Positions 36,487 to 46,823 are shown, counted from the stretch's first letter. The stretch: DNA of 64,000 nt from Bradyrhizobium sp. NDS-1 (GCF_032918005.1 NZ_CP136628.1:5131501-5195500), one strand, 5' to 3'. Numbers and translations are program-made. Notes: a model not told the origin generated them from the sequence alone.

Positions 36487-38146
36487 TCCTCAACTCGCGG
36501 CGCAGGATCTTACCTACATTGCTCTTCGGAAGTTCAGACCTGAACTCGATCTGCTTCGGAACCTTGTAGGGCGTCAACTGTGTCCCTGCAAAACTGACGA
36601 GCTCCTCTGCCGTCAGTCGAGGATCGAGACGAACGACGAAGGCTTTCACCACCTCGGTGGATTTCGGGTCCGGCACACCGATCGCGGCGCACTCCAGAAC
36701 CCCGGGGTGACTCGATATGACTGCTTCGACCTCGTTCGGATACACATTGAATCCCGAGACGATGATCATGTCCTTCTTGCGGTCCACGATCTTGATGAAG
36801 CCGTCGGCGGACATGACGCCGATATCGCCCGTTCGGAAGAATCCGTCATTCGTCATCACCTGGGCGGTCTCATCCGGTCTGTTCCAATAGCCAGCCATGA
36901 CCTGCGGGCCTTTTCCGCAGATTTCGCCGGCCTCTCCGATCGGCAGTTCGTTTCCTTCATCGTCGCGGATCGAGACATAGGTCGATGGCAGAGGCAAACC
37001 GATCGTTCCGGAGAACTCGGTCATATTCGGCAATGTGGAGGTCAGCGTTGGCGAAGTCTCCGAAAGTCCGTAGCCTTCGGAAAGGATACAACCCGTCACC
37101 GCGCGCCACATGTCTGCGACCCCCTTTTGGGTCGCCATACCGCCGCCGATGGCCATCTGCAACTCCGAGAAATCCACATTCTTGAAGTCGGGATGGCGCA
37201 GCAGACCATTGAATAGCGTGTTGACGGCCGGAAAGCTGTGAATTCTGTGTTTGCGGAGTTCTCGAACGAATCCATCGATGTCACGCGGGTTTACGATCAG
37301 AAGATTGACGCCGCCGACCCGGACGGAGAACAGGAAACAAACGGTGAGCGCGAAGATATGATACAGCGGCAGCGCGCAGACCGTCATAAGAGGCTCGCCC
37401 ACGCGATGGTTGCGGAACGCGGGCTCGCTCCACGCAGTGATTTGAAGGACGTTTGCCACCATATTGCGATGGAGCAGGGTCGCTCCCTTCGAAACACCGG
37501 TGGTGCCTCCCGTGTATTGCAAGAAGGCAACGTCGTGCGGGCCGATATCGGGCCTCCTCAGCGCCATCCTTCGACCGGCCGATAGGGCATGGTTGAACGA
37601 GACGGCGCCGGGCAGAGTGAAGGTGGGCACCATCTTCTTCACCTTGCGCACGACAAAGTTGACGAGAATGCCCCTCGGACCGAGCAACTCCCCCATGGAG
37701 CAGATGATGATGTGCTTGATGTTCGTTCTTGGCAGCACCTTTTCCAAAGTCGCGGCGAAATTCTCCAGAATGAAGATGGCCTCCGCTCCCGAATCGTTCA
37801 ACTGATGCTCGAGTTCTCGAGGCGTGTAGAGAGGGTTGACGTTCACCACCGTGCAGCCCGCACGCAATGCCGCCGCCCCAGCGATCGGGTTCTGGAGAAC
37901 GTTCGGCATCATCACCGCAACTCGACTTCCCTTGACCAGACCTTTGCCCTGCAGGTAGGCGCCGATTGCGGCCGACATTTCGTCGAGCTCACGGTAGGTG
38001 ATTGCCTTGTCCATACAGATGGCCGCTTTGCGATCTCCAAATCTGGCAAAGCTTTCTTCGAACATTTCGATCAATGACGGAAACTGATCGACGTCGACGT
38101 CCGCCGGCACGCCGTCGGGATACTTCCCAAGCCAAAACCGTTCCAC
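36461..38146 (-). CDS. Long-chain fatty acyl-CoA ligase (AMP-forming), FadD-like
   Basis: A 561-residue adenylating enzyme. P-loop-like YTGGTTGVSKGA, substrate motif GYGLSETSP, TGDIGVMSADGFIKIVDRKKDMIIVSGFNVYPNEVE, and the C-terminal catalytic Lys in KSNVGKILRREL. It forms acyl-CoA from a carboxylic acid, ATP and CoA. Length and motifs match FadD; whether the substrate is a fatty or aromatic acid is not determined. The GTG start at 38146 has GGGAGGGAG upstream. It lies downstream of an HxlR gene on the same strand. Confidence 0.9.
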   Translation of the reverse strand: MERFWLGKYPDGVPADVDVDQFPSLIEMFEESFARFGDRKAAICMDKAITYRELDEMSAAIGAYLQGKGLVKGSRVAVMMPNVLQNPIAGAAALRAGCTVVNVNPLYTPRELEHQLNDSGAEAIFILENFAATLEKVLPRTNIKHIIICSMGELLGPRGILVNFVVRKVKKMVPTFTLPGAVSFNHALSAGRRMALRRPDIGPHDVAFLQYTGGTTGVSKGATLLHRNMVANVLQITAWSEPAFRNHRVGEPLMTVCALPLYHIFALTVCFLFSVRVGGVNLLIVNPRDIDGFVRELRKHRIHSFPAVNTLFNGLLRHPDFKNVDFSELQMAIGGGMATQKGVADMWRAVTGCILSEGYGLSETSPTLTSTLPNMTEFSGTIGLPLPSTYVSIRDDEGNELPIGEAGEICGKGPQVMAGYWNRPDETAQVMTNDGFFRTGDIGVMSADGFIKIVDRKKDMIIVSGFNVYPNEVEAVISSHPGVLECAAIGVPDPKSTEVVKAFVVRLDPRLTAEELVSFAGTQLTPYKVPKQIEFRSELPKSNVGKILRRELRSEAQEVSG

Positions 38147-38281
38147 GTTACTCCCTCCCCAACAAGGACCGCCTTTGCAGTCTCTATTTCTCCGCCGAAT
38201 GCGCCGCAGCCAGAAAAGACAGGCAGTCGGCGTCCGGGCACAATGCAGTCTGTCGAAGCCCTTGTTTGGCCAATGGACTGG

Positions 38282-38773
38282 CTATTGCCCGAACTTTGCT
38301 ATGCGCCATCTCACCAAGTCGTCGGCCCCCGGGCCCGCCTTTGGACGAACATCCCTCAAGCGGACGGTCGCGCCCGATTCCTCATCAACAATCTCCAACT
38401 TCACCCGTCGCCCTCCGTTCTTGTTAACGAATTCGAGTGGAGCTCCGGCATCTCCAGTCACTCCCCATTTATCACCGACCTGAGCAAGCGCCTGGATGAC
38501 GAGGATCATGTCCCAGCCTTTACCGGACAAGAAGTACTCGTAGCGATCGGGGCCGGTCCGATAGAGGCGCCGTCCGATCAATTCGTTTCGTTCGAGATGC
38601 TTCAGCCGATCAGAGAGCGTGGCATCGGTGATGCCGGTCGATTTTCTCAGATCATCGTACCTGCGCACGCCCAGCGATAAATCACGCAAGATCAAGAATG
38701 CCCAGCGGTCGCCAACGGCATCGAGTGCCCCGGCGATCGAGCACGCCATTCCTTCAAAGCTCTTCAATCGCAT
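38282..38773 (-). CDS. HxlR-family regulator (2 of 4), probable regulator of the AGTCACT palindrome
   Basis: A winged-helix protein of about 163 residues: [59 protein letters not shown]. The N-terminal Cys of the family is present. It is divergent from the molybdenum hydroxylase operon; between them sits the AGTCACT-N11-AGTGACT site that also precedes the alcohol dehydrogenase at 24859. The start MRLKSFEGM (38773) gives the usual family N-terminus; an in-frame ATG at 38824 is possible. Confidence 0.86.
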   Translation of the reverse strand: MRLKSFEGMACSIAGALDAVGDRWAFLILRDLSLGVRRYDDLRKSTGITDATLSDRLKHLERNELIGRRLYRTGPDRYEYFLSGKGWDMILVIQALAQVGDKWGVTGDAGAPLEFVNKNGGRRVKLEIVDEESGATVRLRDVRPKAGPGADDLVRWRIAKFGQ

Positions 38774-38863
38774 CCGTCTTCGTCCGAACAACCTGTATTC
38801 CAAGCACGCGCCAGGAGCTTGCATTCGATATCACCAAGCGCCAGCAAAAAATAGCTTGATACA

Positions 38864-38888
38864 AGTCACTATTATTATTAAAGTGACT
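38864..38888. promoter_or_regulatory. Palindromic operator in the HxlR/molybdenum hydroxylase divergent region
   Basis: Perfect inverted repeat AGTCACT-N11-AGTGACT with an AT-only spacer, 37 bases before the small-subunit start and about 90 before the regulator start. Arms, spacing and flanks (TAAAGTGACTT then AT-rich) match the site at 24805-24829. Confidence 0.8.
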
Positions 38889-38924
38889 TCAATAAAAGAA
38901 TCGCGCTCCGGCGCGGGAGGAACC

Positions 38925-39416
38925 ATGCCTACCCCAGCAAGCCCGCACACCGTGACAATCGAAATCAATGGATCGCGCAGGACCGCGACCGTCGAGGCGC
39001 GGAGGCTCCTGGTCCATCTCATACGGGAGGATCTCGGCCTCACCGGCACGCACGTCGGCTGCGACACGTCTCAATGCGGCGCCTGTACCGTCGAGATCGA
39101 TGGAAAAGCCGTGAAATCCTGTACGGTGCTCGCCGTCATGGCGGACGGCGCGTCGATTACGACGATTGAGGGGGTGACCGGCAGCGGCGGCGAACTCAGT
39201 CCTGTTCAGATGGCATTTCACGACCACCATGCGCTTCAATGTGGCTTCTGCACACCGGGCATGGTGATGAGCGTCCGGAGCCTGTTGAAGGAAAACCCCA
39301 ATCCCAGCGAGCGCGAAATCCGGCACGGCCTGGCCGGCAATATCTGTCGGTGCACCGGCTATCACAACATCGTTCGCGCTGTGGAAAGCCTCGCATCGAA
39401 AGGCGGTGTGGCGTGA
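38925..39416 (+). CDS. Molybdenum hydroxylase small subunit, two [2Fe-2S] clusters (CoxS-like)
   Basis: A 163-residue protein. Plant-ferredoxin-type cluster Cys in [14 protein letters not shown] and a fourth in KSCTV; the second cluster in CGFCTPGM and [11 protein letters not shown]. It passes electrons from the molybdenum site to FAD. GGGAGG precedes the ATG. First gene of a small-large-medium operon with overlapping starts. Confidence 0.93.
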   Translation: MPTPASPHTVTIEINGSRRTATVEARRLLVHLIREDLGLTGTHVGCDTSQCGACTVEIDGKAVKSCTVLAVMADGASITTIEGVTGSGGELSPVQMAFHDHHALQCGFCTPGMVMSVRSLLKENPNPSEREIRHGLAGNICRCTGYHNIVRAVESLASKGGVA

Positions 39417-41782
39417 CCCTTCCGACCGGAATGCGACACATCGGCCAGCCGCTCAGGCGACGGGAGGATCTCAAGCTGCTCGCCGGCAGAGGGCGCTACG
39501 TCGACGATTTGAACTTGGCCGGCATGCTGCATGTGGCGATGCTGCGATCGCCGCACGCTCACGCCGCGATAAACGGCATCGATCCGTCGAACGCGAAGAA
39601 AGCTCCCGGTGTTCGCTTGGTTCTCTCCGGCAATGAGCTCGTCGACAAGATCGGCCCGATCGTGCCGAACTGGATTATTCCCGGTAGCAATGTGCCGGTC
39701 CGCCCGGTGATCGCGACCGATCGCGTTCGCTTTGTCGGAGAATGCGTGGCGCTGGTCGTGGCGGAAACCTTCGCGCAGGCCTGCGACGCACTCGAGCTGA
39801 TCGAGGTCGACTACGAGGTGTTGTCCGCGGTGACCGACGAGGCGTCCGCCATCGGAAAGGACGCGCCGCAGCTTCATGACAACGTACCGGGCAACGTTAC
39901 CACCTTCTACAAGGTCAAGGGCGGCGACTACGACAAGGCGAATCGAGAGGCCGATCAGGTCATCAGCCTCCGCGTACTCAATAACCGCCTCATTCCGACG
40001 TGCATGGAAACCCGCGCGATCGTCGCGGCACCGGAACCGGACGGCACGCTCACTGTCTATATCGGAAGTCAGGTCCCGCATATGCACCGCCGCTGGATCG
40101 CGGAGACGGTCGGTATTCCCGAGAATCAATTGCGCGTGGTCGCGCCGGATATCGGGGGCGGCTTCGGGGCCAAAATGCATCTGTACCCTGAAGATCTGCT
40201 CTGCCCGTACCTTGCTCGCGAACTCAACGCGCCGGTCAAATGGTGGGAGTCCCGCTCGGAGAGCCATCAATCGACCAGCCATGGCCGGGCGCATACGGAA
40301 GATATCGAGATCGCCTTCAACGACGATGGAAGGATTCTCGGCCTCAAAGTCAGCACACTGGGCAATGCAGGTGCATATCTGTCCAACATGGCAACCGGCG
40401 GGCCGACCGTGAACACGGTCAATTTCGGCACCGGCACCTACAAGATTGAGAACTACGAAGCTCTTTCCCGGGTGGTCGTCACCAACACGGTTCCGGTGGA
40501 CGCTTATCGCGGTTACGGTCGCCCCGAAGGGGCCTACATCGCCGAGCGCGCCATCGATGCGGTGGCGCGCCATCTCAATCTCGACCAGGTGGACGTCCGG
40601 CGAAAGAACTTCATTCACTCGTCCGATTTCCCCTACCGCCCTTACAACAGCACCGGCGTGATGTACGACAGCGGCGACTATCAAGCGCTGCTGGACAAGG
40701 CACTCGCGGCATTTGGTTACGAAGAACGTCGCGCGGAATGCGAGGCCTTGCGCGAGCGCGGCATTTATCGCGGCGTTGGAGTTGCCGCCTACACTCATAT
40801 GTGCGGCATGGCGCCATCACGCCGGTTGGCCCTCGGCGGCTTCAACCGCGGCGGCTGGGAAAGCGCACGGGTTAGTATCGATTCCAGCGGGCGAGCCACG
40901 ATCTATTCGGGCTCGATGAGTCAGGGACAAGGCCATGCCACGTCGCTCTCGCAGATCGCTGCGGACGTTCTCCAAATTCCGATCGAGGATATCGAGATCG
41001 TCCAGGGCGACACCCGCCAGGTGCAAGCGGGCCACGGCACGTTCAACTCACGGTCGATGGCGGTCGGCGGATCGAGCGTCCATGTCTCTGCCCACCAGGT
41101 CATCGCCAAGGCCAGGAAGATCGCCGCGGGCATGCTGGAAGTGGATGAGAAGGATGTCTCCTACACGGCGGGCGCATTCACCGTACCCGGCACCGATATC
41201 GCGCCGCTGTCCTTCTCCAAGGTGGCCCGTATGGCATATGTCGGCCATAAGCTGCCCGACGGCGTGGCCCCCGGCCTCGACGAGACGGTTTTCTATGATC
41301 CGACCGGCATGGGCGCACCGTCGGGCGTCCATCTCGCTTACGTCGAGGTCGACCCCCAGACCGGAACGGTCGACATTCTCGATTATGTCGCGGTGGACGA
41401 TGTCGGGACGTTGATCAACCCGCTTCTTGCGGCCGGCCAGATCCATGGCGGTGTCGCGCAGGGCATTGCTCAGGCCCTTTATGAAGAGGTCAGCTACGAC
41501 CCCGACAACGGACAGCTCCTGACCGGTTCGCTGCTGGACTACGCCGTTCCGCGCGCCGAGCATGTTCCCAACATCAGATCGCTGTTCCAGGAAACGCCGT
41601 CGCCGACCAACCCAATCGGCGTGAAGGGCATCGGTGAGAGCGGCTCGATTGCTGCTCCGCCCTGCATGGTCCACGCCGTGCTCGATGCGTTGTCGCCATT
41701 CGGCATCAAGCATCTCGATATGCCTCTCACGCCGCCACGAATCTGGGCCGCAGTACGCAACGCACGCGGAGGAGCCGCCTGA
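39413..41782 (+). CDS. Molybdenum hydroxylase large subunit, molybdopterin-binding (aldehyde oxidase/CoxL-like)
   Basis: About 789 residues. Motifs: [75 protein letters not shown], and [15 protein letters not shown] with the catalytic Glu. The active-site loop reads AYRGYGRPE; the AYxCSFR loop of form I carbon monoxide dehydrogenase is absent, so this is an aldehyde or related hydroxylase, not a CO enzyme. The GTG start overlaps the small-subunit stop as GTGA; an ATG six codons later is the alternative. Likely acts on an aldehyde from the co-regulated alcohol dehydrogenase (inference). Confidence 0.92.
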   Translation: MTLPTGMRHIGQPLRRREDLKLLAGRGRYVDDLNLAGMLHVAMLRSPHAHAAINGIDPSNAKKAPGVRLVLSGNELVDKIGPIVPNWIIPGSNVPVRPVIATDRVRFVGECVALVVAETFAQACDALELIEVDYEVLSAVTDEASAIGKDAPQLHDNVPGNVTTFYKVKGGDYDKANREADQVISLRVLNNRLIPTCMETRAIVAAPEPDGTLTVYIGSQVPHMHRRWIAETVGIPENQLRVVAPDIGGGFGAKMHLYPEDLLCPYLARELNAPVKWWESRSESHQSTSHGRAHTEDIEIAFNDDGRILGLKVSTLGNAGAYLSNMATGGPTVNTVNFGTGTYKIENYEALSRVVVTNTVPVDAYRGYGRPEGAYIAERAIDAVARHLNLDQVDVRRKNFIHSSDFPYRPYNSTGVMYDSGDYQALLDKALAAFGYEERRAECEALRERGIYRGVGVAAYTHMCGMAPSRRLALGGFNRGGWESARVSIDSSGRATIYSGSMSQGQGHATSLSQIAADVLQIPIEDIEIVQGDTRQVQAGHGTFNSRSMAVGGSSVHVSAHQVIAKARKIAAGMLEVDEKDVSYTAGAFTVPGTDIAPLSFSKVARMAYVGHKLPDGVAPGLDETVFYDPTGMGAPSGVHLAYVEVDPQTGTVDILDYVAVDDVGTLINPLLAAGQIHGGVAQGIAQALYEEVSYDPDNGQLLTGSLLDYAVPRAEHVPNIRSLFQETPSPTNPIGVKGIGESGSIAAPPCMVHAVLDALSPFGIKHLDMPLTPPRIWAAVRNARGGAA

Positions 41783-42636
41783 TGATCCCCGCTGCATTCG
41801 ACTATGTCCGCGCGTCTTCCCTCGCCCAGGCGATTGAGCTGTTACGCGACAATCCCGACGGAGCGAAGCTCCTGGCCGGTGGCCATACCCTGCTCCCAGC
41901 GTTGAAGTTGCGGCTGGCTTCGCCCGAGCTTCTGATCGACATCCGAGGTGTCACCGAGATCAAGGGGATCGAGATCGGCGAAACCCATGTCAAGATCGGC
42001 GCGCTCACGACCCACGCCGAGTTGTTCGCTTCCGAACCGCTAAATCAAATATTCCCGGTCTTCCGGGAGGCCGCCAACGTTCTGGCCGATCCCCAGGTAC
42101 GTAACCACGGCACGATCGGCGGTTCGCTGGCCAATGCTGACCCGGCAGCGGACTGGCCAGCCGTCGTCTTGGCGCTGCGAGCGGACATCGAGATCGCCGG
42201 CGCAGCTGGACGTCGCACCGTACCGGCGGAGGACTTTTTCGTCGATATCTTCACGACGGCCCTCGAGCCTGACGAAGTTCTTGCCGCAATCCGCATCCCG
42301 AGGCCGAAACTCGGCACGCGTTACACCTATCGGAAAATCCGGCATCCGGCGAGCGGGTTTGCCGTCGTGGGAGTCGCGATAGGAGTGCGAATACAGGGCG
42401 GTATCGTCAACGATGTTTCCATCGGCATTACCGGTGCAGCGAACCACGCTTTCGTGGGCAAGGCAGCGTCCGAATTCTTGACGGGCAAGGCTCTCTCTCA
42501 GGACAACATCGACGAAGCCGCCAAAGTGGTCGGCGAGATCACCGAATGCCTCTCGGACCGATATGCGCCGGCCGAATATCGCGCGGACTTGATCCGGGTC
42601 GAGCTCGGGCGGGCTCTACTTGCGCTTTCCTCTTGA
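41782..42636 (+). CDS. Molybdenum hydroxylase medium subunit, FAD-binding (CoxM-like)
   Basis: A 284-residue protein. FAD motifs: AKLLAGGHTLLPALKLRL, IRGVTEIKGI, and GTIGGSLANADPAADWPAVVLAL, followed by the CoxM C-terminal domain. It takes electrons from the small subunit. The start overlaps the large-subunit stop by one base (TGATG). Its 3' end overlaps the convergent HxlR gene by 21 bases. Confidence 0.92.
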   Translation: MIPAAFDYVRASSLAQAIELLRDNPDGAKLLAGGHTLLPALKLRLASPELLIDIRGVTEIKGIEIGETHVKIGALTTHAELFASEPLNQIFPVFREAANVLADPQVRNHGTIGGSLANADPAADWPAVVLALRADIEIAGAAGRRTVPAEDFFVDIFTTALEPDEVLAAIRIPRPKLGTRYTYRKIRHPASGFAVVGVAIGVRIQGGIVNDVSIGITGAANHAFVGKAASEFLTGKALSQDNIDEAAKVVGEITECLSDRYAPAEYRADLIRVELGRALLALSS

Positions 42637-43164
42637 GACGGCACTGACCGGCTTGGCGACATTACGGTCGCCTGAAGTGCCGCCAAATCGCTTTCGGTTG
42701 AAAGACACGGCACCCGCGCCGGGGACGATCTCAACGTCCTCGAGCCGCAAAGGCCGGCCGTCCGCCCTTTTCAGCTTCGGATACTCAATCGGACGTCCCG
42801 CCGCGCGATCGAGAAACACGACTTGCGGGCCTTCCGGCTCTGCCAGCCAGTCGTCGCCCCATTTCTTCAGCGCGAGATAGGCCGGGAAGAAATCACGTCC
42901 TTTCTCGGTGAGGACGTATTCATATCGTCCGGCATGTTCAGGCAATCGGACACGAGCCATGATCCCAGCATCGACCAATTTTTTCAGCCGCGAACTCAGA
43001 ATGTTCGGCGCCACGCCGATGTAGAACTCGAATTCGTCGAAGCGCTTCACTCCGTAATACGCTTCGCGCAGGATCAAGATCGACCAGCGATCGCCAACAA
43101 CCTCCATAGCCCGAGCCATGGAGCATTCCTTGTTCGCAAGCCGACTTTGCTTCACACCGGACAT
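42616..43164 (-). CDS. HxlR-family regulator (3 of 4)
   Basis: About 182 residues: CSMARAMEVVGDRWSILILREAYYGVKRFDEFEFYIGVAPNILSSRLKKLVDAGIMAR, with a long C-terminal domain (FLDRAAGRPIEYPKLKR, RLEDVEIVPGAGA) like some catabolic HxlR proteins. ATG at 43164 has AAGGA at good spacing; the ATG two codons earlier has none. It is convergent with the molybdenum hydroxylase operon. Its targets are not obvious; the TctC-type gene upstream on the same strand is one candidate. Confidence 0.86.
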   Translation of the reverse strand: MSGVKQSRLANKECSMARAMEVVGDRWSILILREAYYGVKRFDEFEFYIGVAPNILSSRLKKLVDAGIMARVRLPEHAGRYEYVLTEKGRDFFPAYLALKKWGDDWLAEPEGPQVVFLDRAAGRPIEYPKLKRADGRPLRLEDVEIVPGAGAVSFNRKRFGGTSGDRNVAKPVSAVSRGKRK

Positions 43165-43181
43165 AGCCATCCTTCTGCCGC

Positions 43182-43203
43182 CAATATCAGCTCTACCATA
43201 TTG
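43182..43203. promoter_or_regulatory. Inverted repeat upstream of HxlR 3
   Basis: CAATAT and ATATTG separated by ten bases, 18 bases upstream of the regulator's start. Its position suggests autoregulation. The arms are short, so chance cannot be excluded. Confidence 0.35.
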
Positions 43204-43443
43204 ATGCCGAATTCGCGCATGTCCAGCGCTACTCTCGCAATCTACCTCGGACCGAGCTGCAGAAACAGCTCAATCAGGATTTTTGCGGCCCCGGCCATGA
43301 AAGGCTGCGCCCGGCAGGACCGCGCCGGCGGGGGCGTTCTCAGGCGGTAAACGACCTGGATCTCCATGTCCCACGCACGTTGTCGGGAACATGGACTTGG
43401 AGCTCCGCCGGCTTGATGCAGCCAATAGAGGACGATCGATTGC

Positions 43444-44430
43444 CTATTGCAATTTCAGGGACATCGACCCGATGACCCTGAGATACTTCTCACGCTCGCT
43501 TTTGAAGAACGTCATTGCCTGAGACACGTCCATGGGCGCGACCGGTCGCGCGGCGCTGGCCTTGATTCTTTCGACATTCTCATCGCTCGCGCTCCAGACG
43601 TTCATTGCCCTATTCAAGCGCGCGACGACCTCGTCAGGCGTATCCGGCGCCGCGAACAGCGCAGACCAGATGCTGTACTCGAATCTGCCAACGCTCGCGC
43701 TTTCGCTGATGGTCGGCACCATGGGTAACATCGGATTGCGCTCCGCGCTAGCGACGGCAATCGCCTTGAGCTCTCCGGTCCGGATGAGGCTCAGCGCTCC
43801 AGTGCCCATGGGGACAAAGGCGAGGTCAATATGCCCGCCCAGCAGGTCTGCGATCACCGGCGCGGCGCCCTTGTACGGGACTTCCAGGAATTTTGCCCCC
43901 GTCCGCTGCTGGAAGTCGGCTCCGACGACCTGTGACGAAGAACCGGACCCCCAATGCGCAAGGGTCAATTCCTTGCCGTCCGGCTTGAGCGCATAGTCGA
44001 CAAGCTCATCTGCCGACTTGAAGGAATGGGCTCTGCTCGACACCAGCAGGAAATCGGAATCGCCCACGATGCCGATGAGCTTGAACTTTGCTGGGTCGTA
44101 CTTCGCCGATGGCAGGGTGACTGGCGCCGTGATGAAGTCCGAGCCTGTGGTACCCAGCAGCGTATAGCCGTCTGCCGGAGCCTTCAGTACAGCGCTCACA
44201 GCAATCGAACCATTCGCTCCCGGAACATTCTCCGTCACGAAGGATTTGCCGAGATCCCGCTCCATCACCACGTTCGCGGCGCGGATTGATACGTCCGCCG
44301 GCCCGCCGGCGGGGAATGCCACTTTTACGGTGATGGGCTTGGCGGGGAAGTCCTGTGCGACTGACGGCTCCGTCGCCCAAAGCAAAAGCAACGCAGCGCT
44401 CAGCAACGGTCTCTTCATGCGACCTTTCAT
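43444..44430 (-). CDS. Tripartite tricarboxylate transporter substrate-binding protein (Bug/TctC family)
   Basis: About 328 residues. Signal peptide MKRPLLSAALLLLWATEPSVAQ, then PITVKVAFPAGGPADVSIR, VENVPGANGSIAVSAV-like and GHIDLAFVPMGTGALSLIRTGELKAIAV, all typical of Bug proteins that bind organic acids in the periplasm. No TctA or large TctB homologue is near, as is common for Bug proteins. ATG at 44430 has GGGAGG upstream. Co-directional with the CoA-transferase, hydratase genes. Confidence 0.88.
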   Translation of the reverse strand: MKGRMKRPLLSAALLLLWATEPSVAQDFPAKPITVKVAFPAGGPADVSIRAANVVMERDLGKSFVTENVPGANGSIAVSAVLKAPADGYTLLGTTGSDFITAPVTLPSAKYDPAKFKLIGIVGDSDFLLVSSRAHSFKSADELVDYALKPDGKELTLAHWGSGSSSQVVGADFQQRTGAKFLEVPYKGAAPVIADLLGGHIDLAFVPMGTGALSLIRTGELKAIAVASAERNPMLPMVPTISESASVGRFEYSIWSALFAAPDTPDEVVARLNRAMNVWSASDENVERIKASAARPVAPMDVSQAMTFFKSEREKYLRVIGSMSLKLQ

Positions 44431-44462
44431 TCTGGACCTCCCAAAGCCCGGTCCGTTCCGCG

Positions 44463-44591
44463 CTATGAAGCTGCGACAACGAACGCAACGAACGTTATGA
44501 TTGTGACACTCCAACCCATCATGATGATCGTCCAAGGCTGCGGCGCACCCTCGGTCTGCTTGAACTCCATGCCTCCATCAATTTGCACCAT
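44463..44591 (-). CDS. Small single-pass membrane protein
   Basis: A 42-residue frame: a short polar start (MVQIDGGMEFKQTEGAPQ) and one hydrophobic helix (PWTIIMMGWSVTIITFVAFVVAAS) ending at the C-terminus. AGGAG lies ten bases before the ATG. It sits between the CoA-transferase and TctC-type genes on the same strand with short gaps. I know no family; it could assist an organic-acid transporter. Small size limits confidence. Confidence 0.5.
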   Translation of the reverse strand: MVQIDGGMEFKQTEGAPQPWTIIMMGWSVTIITFVAFVVAAS

Positions 44592-44712
44592 CGGCTGGAC
44601 ACTCCTGATAGAGCTTCGGTCGTCGGACAACGAACGAAGAGCCACGCCTCAAAGGTGTTGCTGGAGCTAATCTCGCCCGCGGTTTCAACCGACCTGACGG
44701 CCGAAATCGAGT

Positions 44713-45939
44713 TCAGGTGGAAAGAGGGGCGCGCGGATGCGAGACGAGAACTCCGGCATCGCTCAGGCGTTTCAACTCCGCTTCGCTGATGCCAAGCTCG
44801 CCGAAGACCGCTGCGTTGTGCTCGCCCTGGAAAGCGGGCGCGCCGATCGGCGTCAACTCGTCCACCGAGAACCGCCACGGCCGTCCCGGCAGGCGATATT
44901 CGCCACCACTGCGATCAGGAACGTGCTGCACCGCGCCCCAGTAATCGCTCCAATCCGACGCCGTAAGCTCCTTGATCGACCGGATCTCGCCCATCGCGAT
45001 CTTGGCCTCATCGAACTGCGCGTCGAGGGTCGCCATATCCGGAAAAGTCAATATCCAGGATTGAATCATCTGGTGCAGCAGGCCGAAATTGAGACGGCGC
45101 GCTGCCGCGGAGGAGAACCTCGGATCGTCCAGAAGATCGACCCGACGCATGGCGCGCAACCAGGATGGAAAGGTCCGGCTACCGACGATACTCGTGGCAA
45201 CCGTGAACTCCTCGCCTTGCGGTCCCGTGAAGAAAGAACAGTCGGTGGCCCCAAGCACCGCAGGCTCCGCACCAATGTCGTCGTCCGAAAGGTCGACATG
45301 CGCGCGCTCGTTGACCGCGAGTAGGGTTGCTGCCATCGCGACATCGATGTATTGGCCCTGCCCGGTTTTCTGCCGGCTGTTCAACGCCGCAAGAATCGCG
45401 ATCACCGCCTGCAGTCCCGCATAGACGTCGGCATGCGACAGGCTGTCTGTCCGCGGTTCGGTCAGCGCGCTACCGTAGTGACGGACGCTGTTTTCGGTGA
45501 AGCCGGCCTCCGCCTGCACGGTCGGTGCGTAGGCCATCCGGCTACGCCAAGGGCCGCCCTGGCCATAGCCGGTAATGGACGCATAGATCAGGCGCGGGTT
45601 GCGCCTGGACAGGGTTTCGTAATCCAGGCCGAAGAACCCCAGCGTGCCTGCACGGAAATTCTCGACGATAATGTCTGCCGTATCGCAGAGCTTCAGCGCC
45701 AGTTCATACGCTCCGGGAACGTTGAGATTGATGCTGACATTGCGTTTGCCGGCATTTTGCTGGGCGTAGTAACCTGACATCCCGTCAGTCGACGGAAAGG
45801 CGAAACGCGAGACATCCGGACTTGGTGGTTCGATCTTGATGACCTCGGCCCCAAGATCTTGCAACGTCCGGGCGCATAGCGGACCGGCAAGCACCCGGGA
45901 GAAATCCACCACACGGATTCCGCTCAACGGACCACTCAT
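44713..45939 (-). CDS. Class III CoA-transferase (CaiB/BaiF family)
   Basis: About 408 residues: GIRVVDFSRVLAGPLCARTLQDLGAEVIKIEPP, QNAGKRNVSINL, catalytic Asp region (SLSHADVYAGLQAVIAILAAL), IVENFRAGTLGFFGLDYETL. It moves CoA between acyl-CoA and a free acid. ATG at 45939 lies one base after the stop of the hydratase gene (TGACATG), so the two are translationally coupled. Probable role is activating a carboxylic acid for the neighbouring hydratase. Confidence 0.9.
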   Translation of the reverse strand: MSGPLSGIRVVDFSRVLAGPLCARTLQDLGAEVIKIEPPSPDVSRFAFPSTDGMSGYYAQQNAGKRNVSINLNVPGAYELALKLCDTADIIVENFRAGTLGFFGLDYETLSRRNPRLIYASITGYGQGGPWRSRMAYAPTVQAEAGFTENSVRHYGSALTEPRTDSLSHADVYAGLQAVIAILAALNSRQKTGQGQYIDVAMAATLLAVNERAHVDLSDDDIGAEPAVLGATDCSFFTGPQGEEFTVATSIVGSRTFPSWLRAMRRVDLLDDPRFSSAAARRLNFGLLHQMIQSWILTFPDMATLDAQFDEAKIAMGEIRSIKELTASDWSDYWGAVQHVPDRSGGEYRLPGRPWRFSVDELTPIGAPAFQGEHNAAVFGELGISEAELKRLSDAGVLVSHPRAPLST

Positions 45940-45940
45940 G

Positions 45941-46738
45941 TCAGCGCCCCGCGAACTTGGCAAGGCCGGGTCCATTCTTCCGGAATGACGCCAGGCCAGC
46001 CTTCAAATCTTCCGAGGCCCAGATCGGCGCCTGAACTCTAGCCATGGCCTCGTCGGCGGCCGCGACGCCTTCGTTCACAGCGATGTGCGCGAGTTGCTTC
46101 GTCGCCGCGTGCGCCACGGTCGGTCCCTGCGCAAACTCTTCGGCGATCGACATCGTGGCGGTCTCGAGCGACTCCTCCGGGACCGTTAGATTGATCAATC
46201 CCCACTTCTCCAGCGTCGGCGCATCGTAGCGCCGGGCCAGCATCGACATCTCCTTGGCGCGCTGCGCACCGATCCGCTGCACTTGACGCTGAATTCCACC
46301 CAGCAACGGATGTAGCCCGAGCGTCGCCTCGACCGAGCCGATCTTAGCCGATGAAGCTGCGATGATGTAATCGCACGAGAGCGCGAGCTCGAGACCGCCC
46401 CCGAGGCAAACGCCGTGAACACTGGCGATCAACGGGATTGGCAGCAACTCCATGAAGCGAAGAAATTCGACGCCGTTCAACCGTCGATTTTCGTTGGCCT
46501 GGTCGGCGCTACCCGCTTCCACCCGCTTGTCGAAGATGTCCAGATCTGCCCCGGCGGAGAAATGCCGCAAGCCACTTCGGATGACGATGGCTCGACTTCC
46601 GGCCTGCTGCGCACCCTCCACCTGTTCGACGATCGCGTTGATGAGCTTGGGGCCAAGCAAATTGTATGGCCGATAGACCATCGTCAAAACGGAGATATTG
46701 CCGCGCTGCTCGCGCGTCACCAATGCATCCTCGGACAA
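45941..46738 (-). CDS. Enoyl-CoA hydratase/isomerase family protein
   Basis: A 265-residue crotonase: RHFSAGADLDIFD (oxyanion hole), SVHGVCLGGGLELALSCDYIIA, IGSVEATLGLHPLLGG where the first catalytic Glu region is retained. It hydrates enoyl-CoA or catalyses related steps. A TTG start at 46738 follows AGGAGG. The promoter region upstream (46796-46815) carries a partial copy of the palindrome seen before the FAH gene. Confidence 0.88.
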   Translation of the reverse strand: MSEDALVTREQRGNISVLTMVYRPYNLLGPKLINAIVEQVEGAQQAGSRAIVIRSGLRHFSAGADLDIFDKRVEAGSADQANENRRLNGVEFLRFMELLPIPLIASVHGVCLGGGLELALSCDYIIAASSAKIGSVEATLGLHPLLGGIQRQVQRIGAQRAKEMSMLARRYDAPTLEKWGLINLTVPEESLETATMSIAEEFAQGPTVAHAATKQLAHIAVNEGVAAADEAMARVQAPIWASEDLKAGLASFRKNGPGLAKFAGR

Positions 46739-46795
46739 AGCTGCCTCCTGTACTGATGGCTCTTGCGACCATCCCTTAAGCTGAGACTACACGTT

Positions 46796-46815
46796 CACTT
46801 TCGTTTTGCAAGTTG
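46796..46815. promoter_or_regulatory. Partial operator shared with the FAH gene promoter
   Basis: Shares the 14-base string CGTTTTGCAAGTTG (46802-46815) with the full palindrome at 47861-47885. The left arm is degraded (CACTTTC). It is 64 bases before the hydratase start, between that gene and the FAH gene stop. Probably bound by the same unknown regulator. Confidence 0.5.
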
Positions 46816-46823
46816 CATTTCGC

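Noticed and set aside
39413..41782. Annotation as carbon monoxide dehydrogenase large subunit
   Set aside because: The characteristic AYxCSFR active-site loop is absent; the loop reads AYRGYGRPE.
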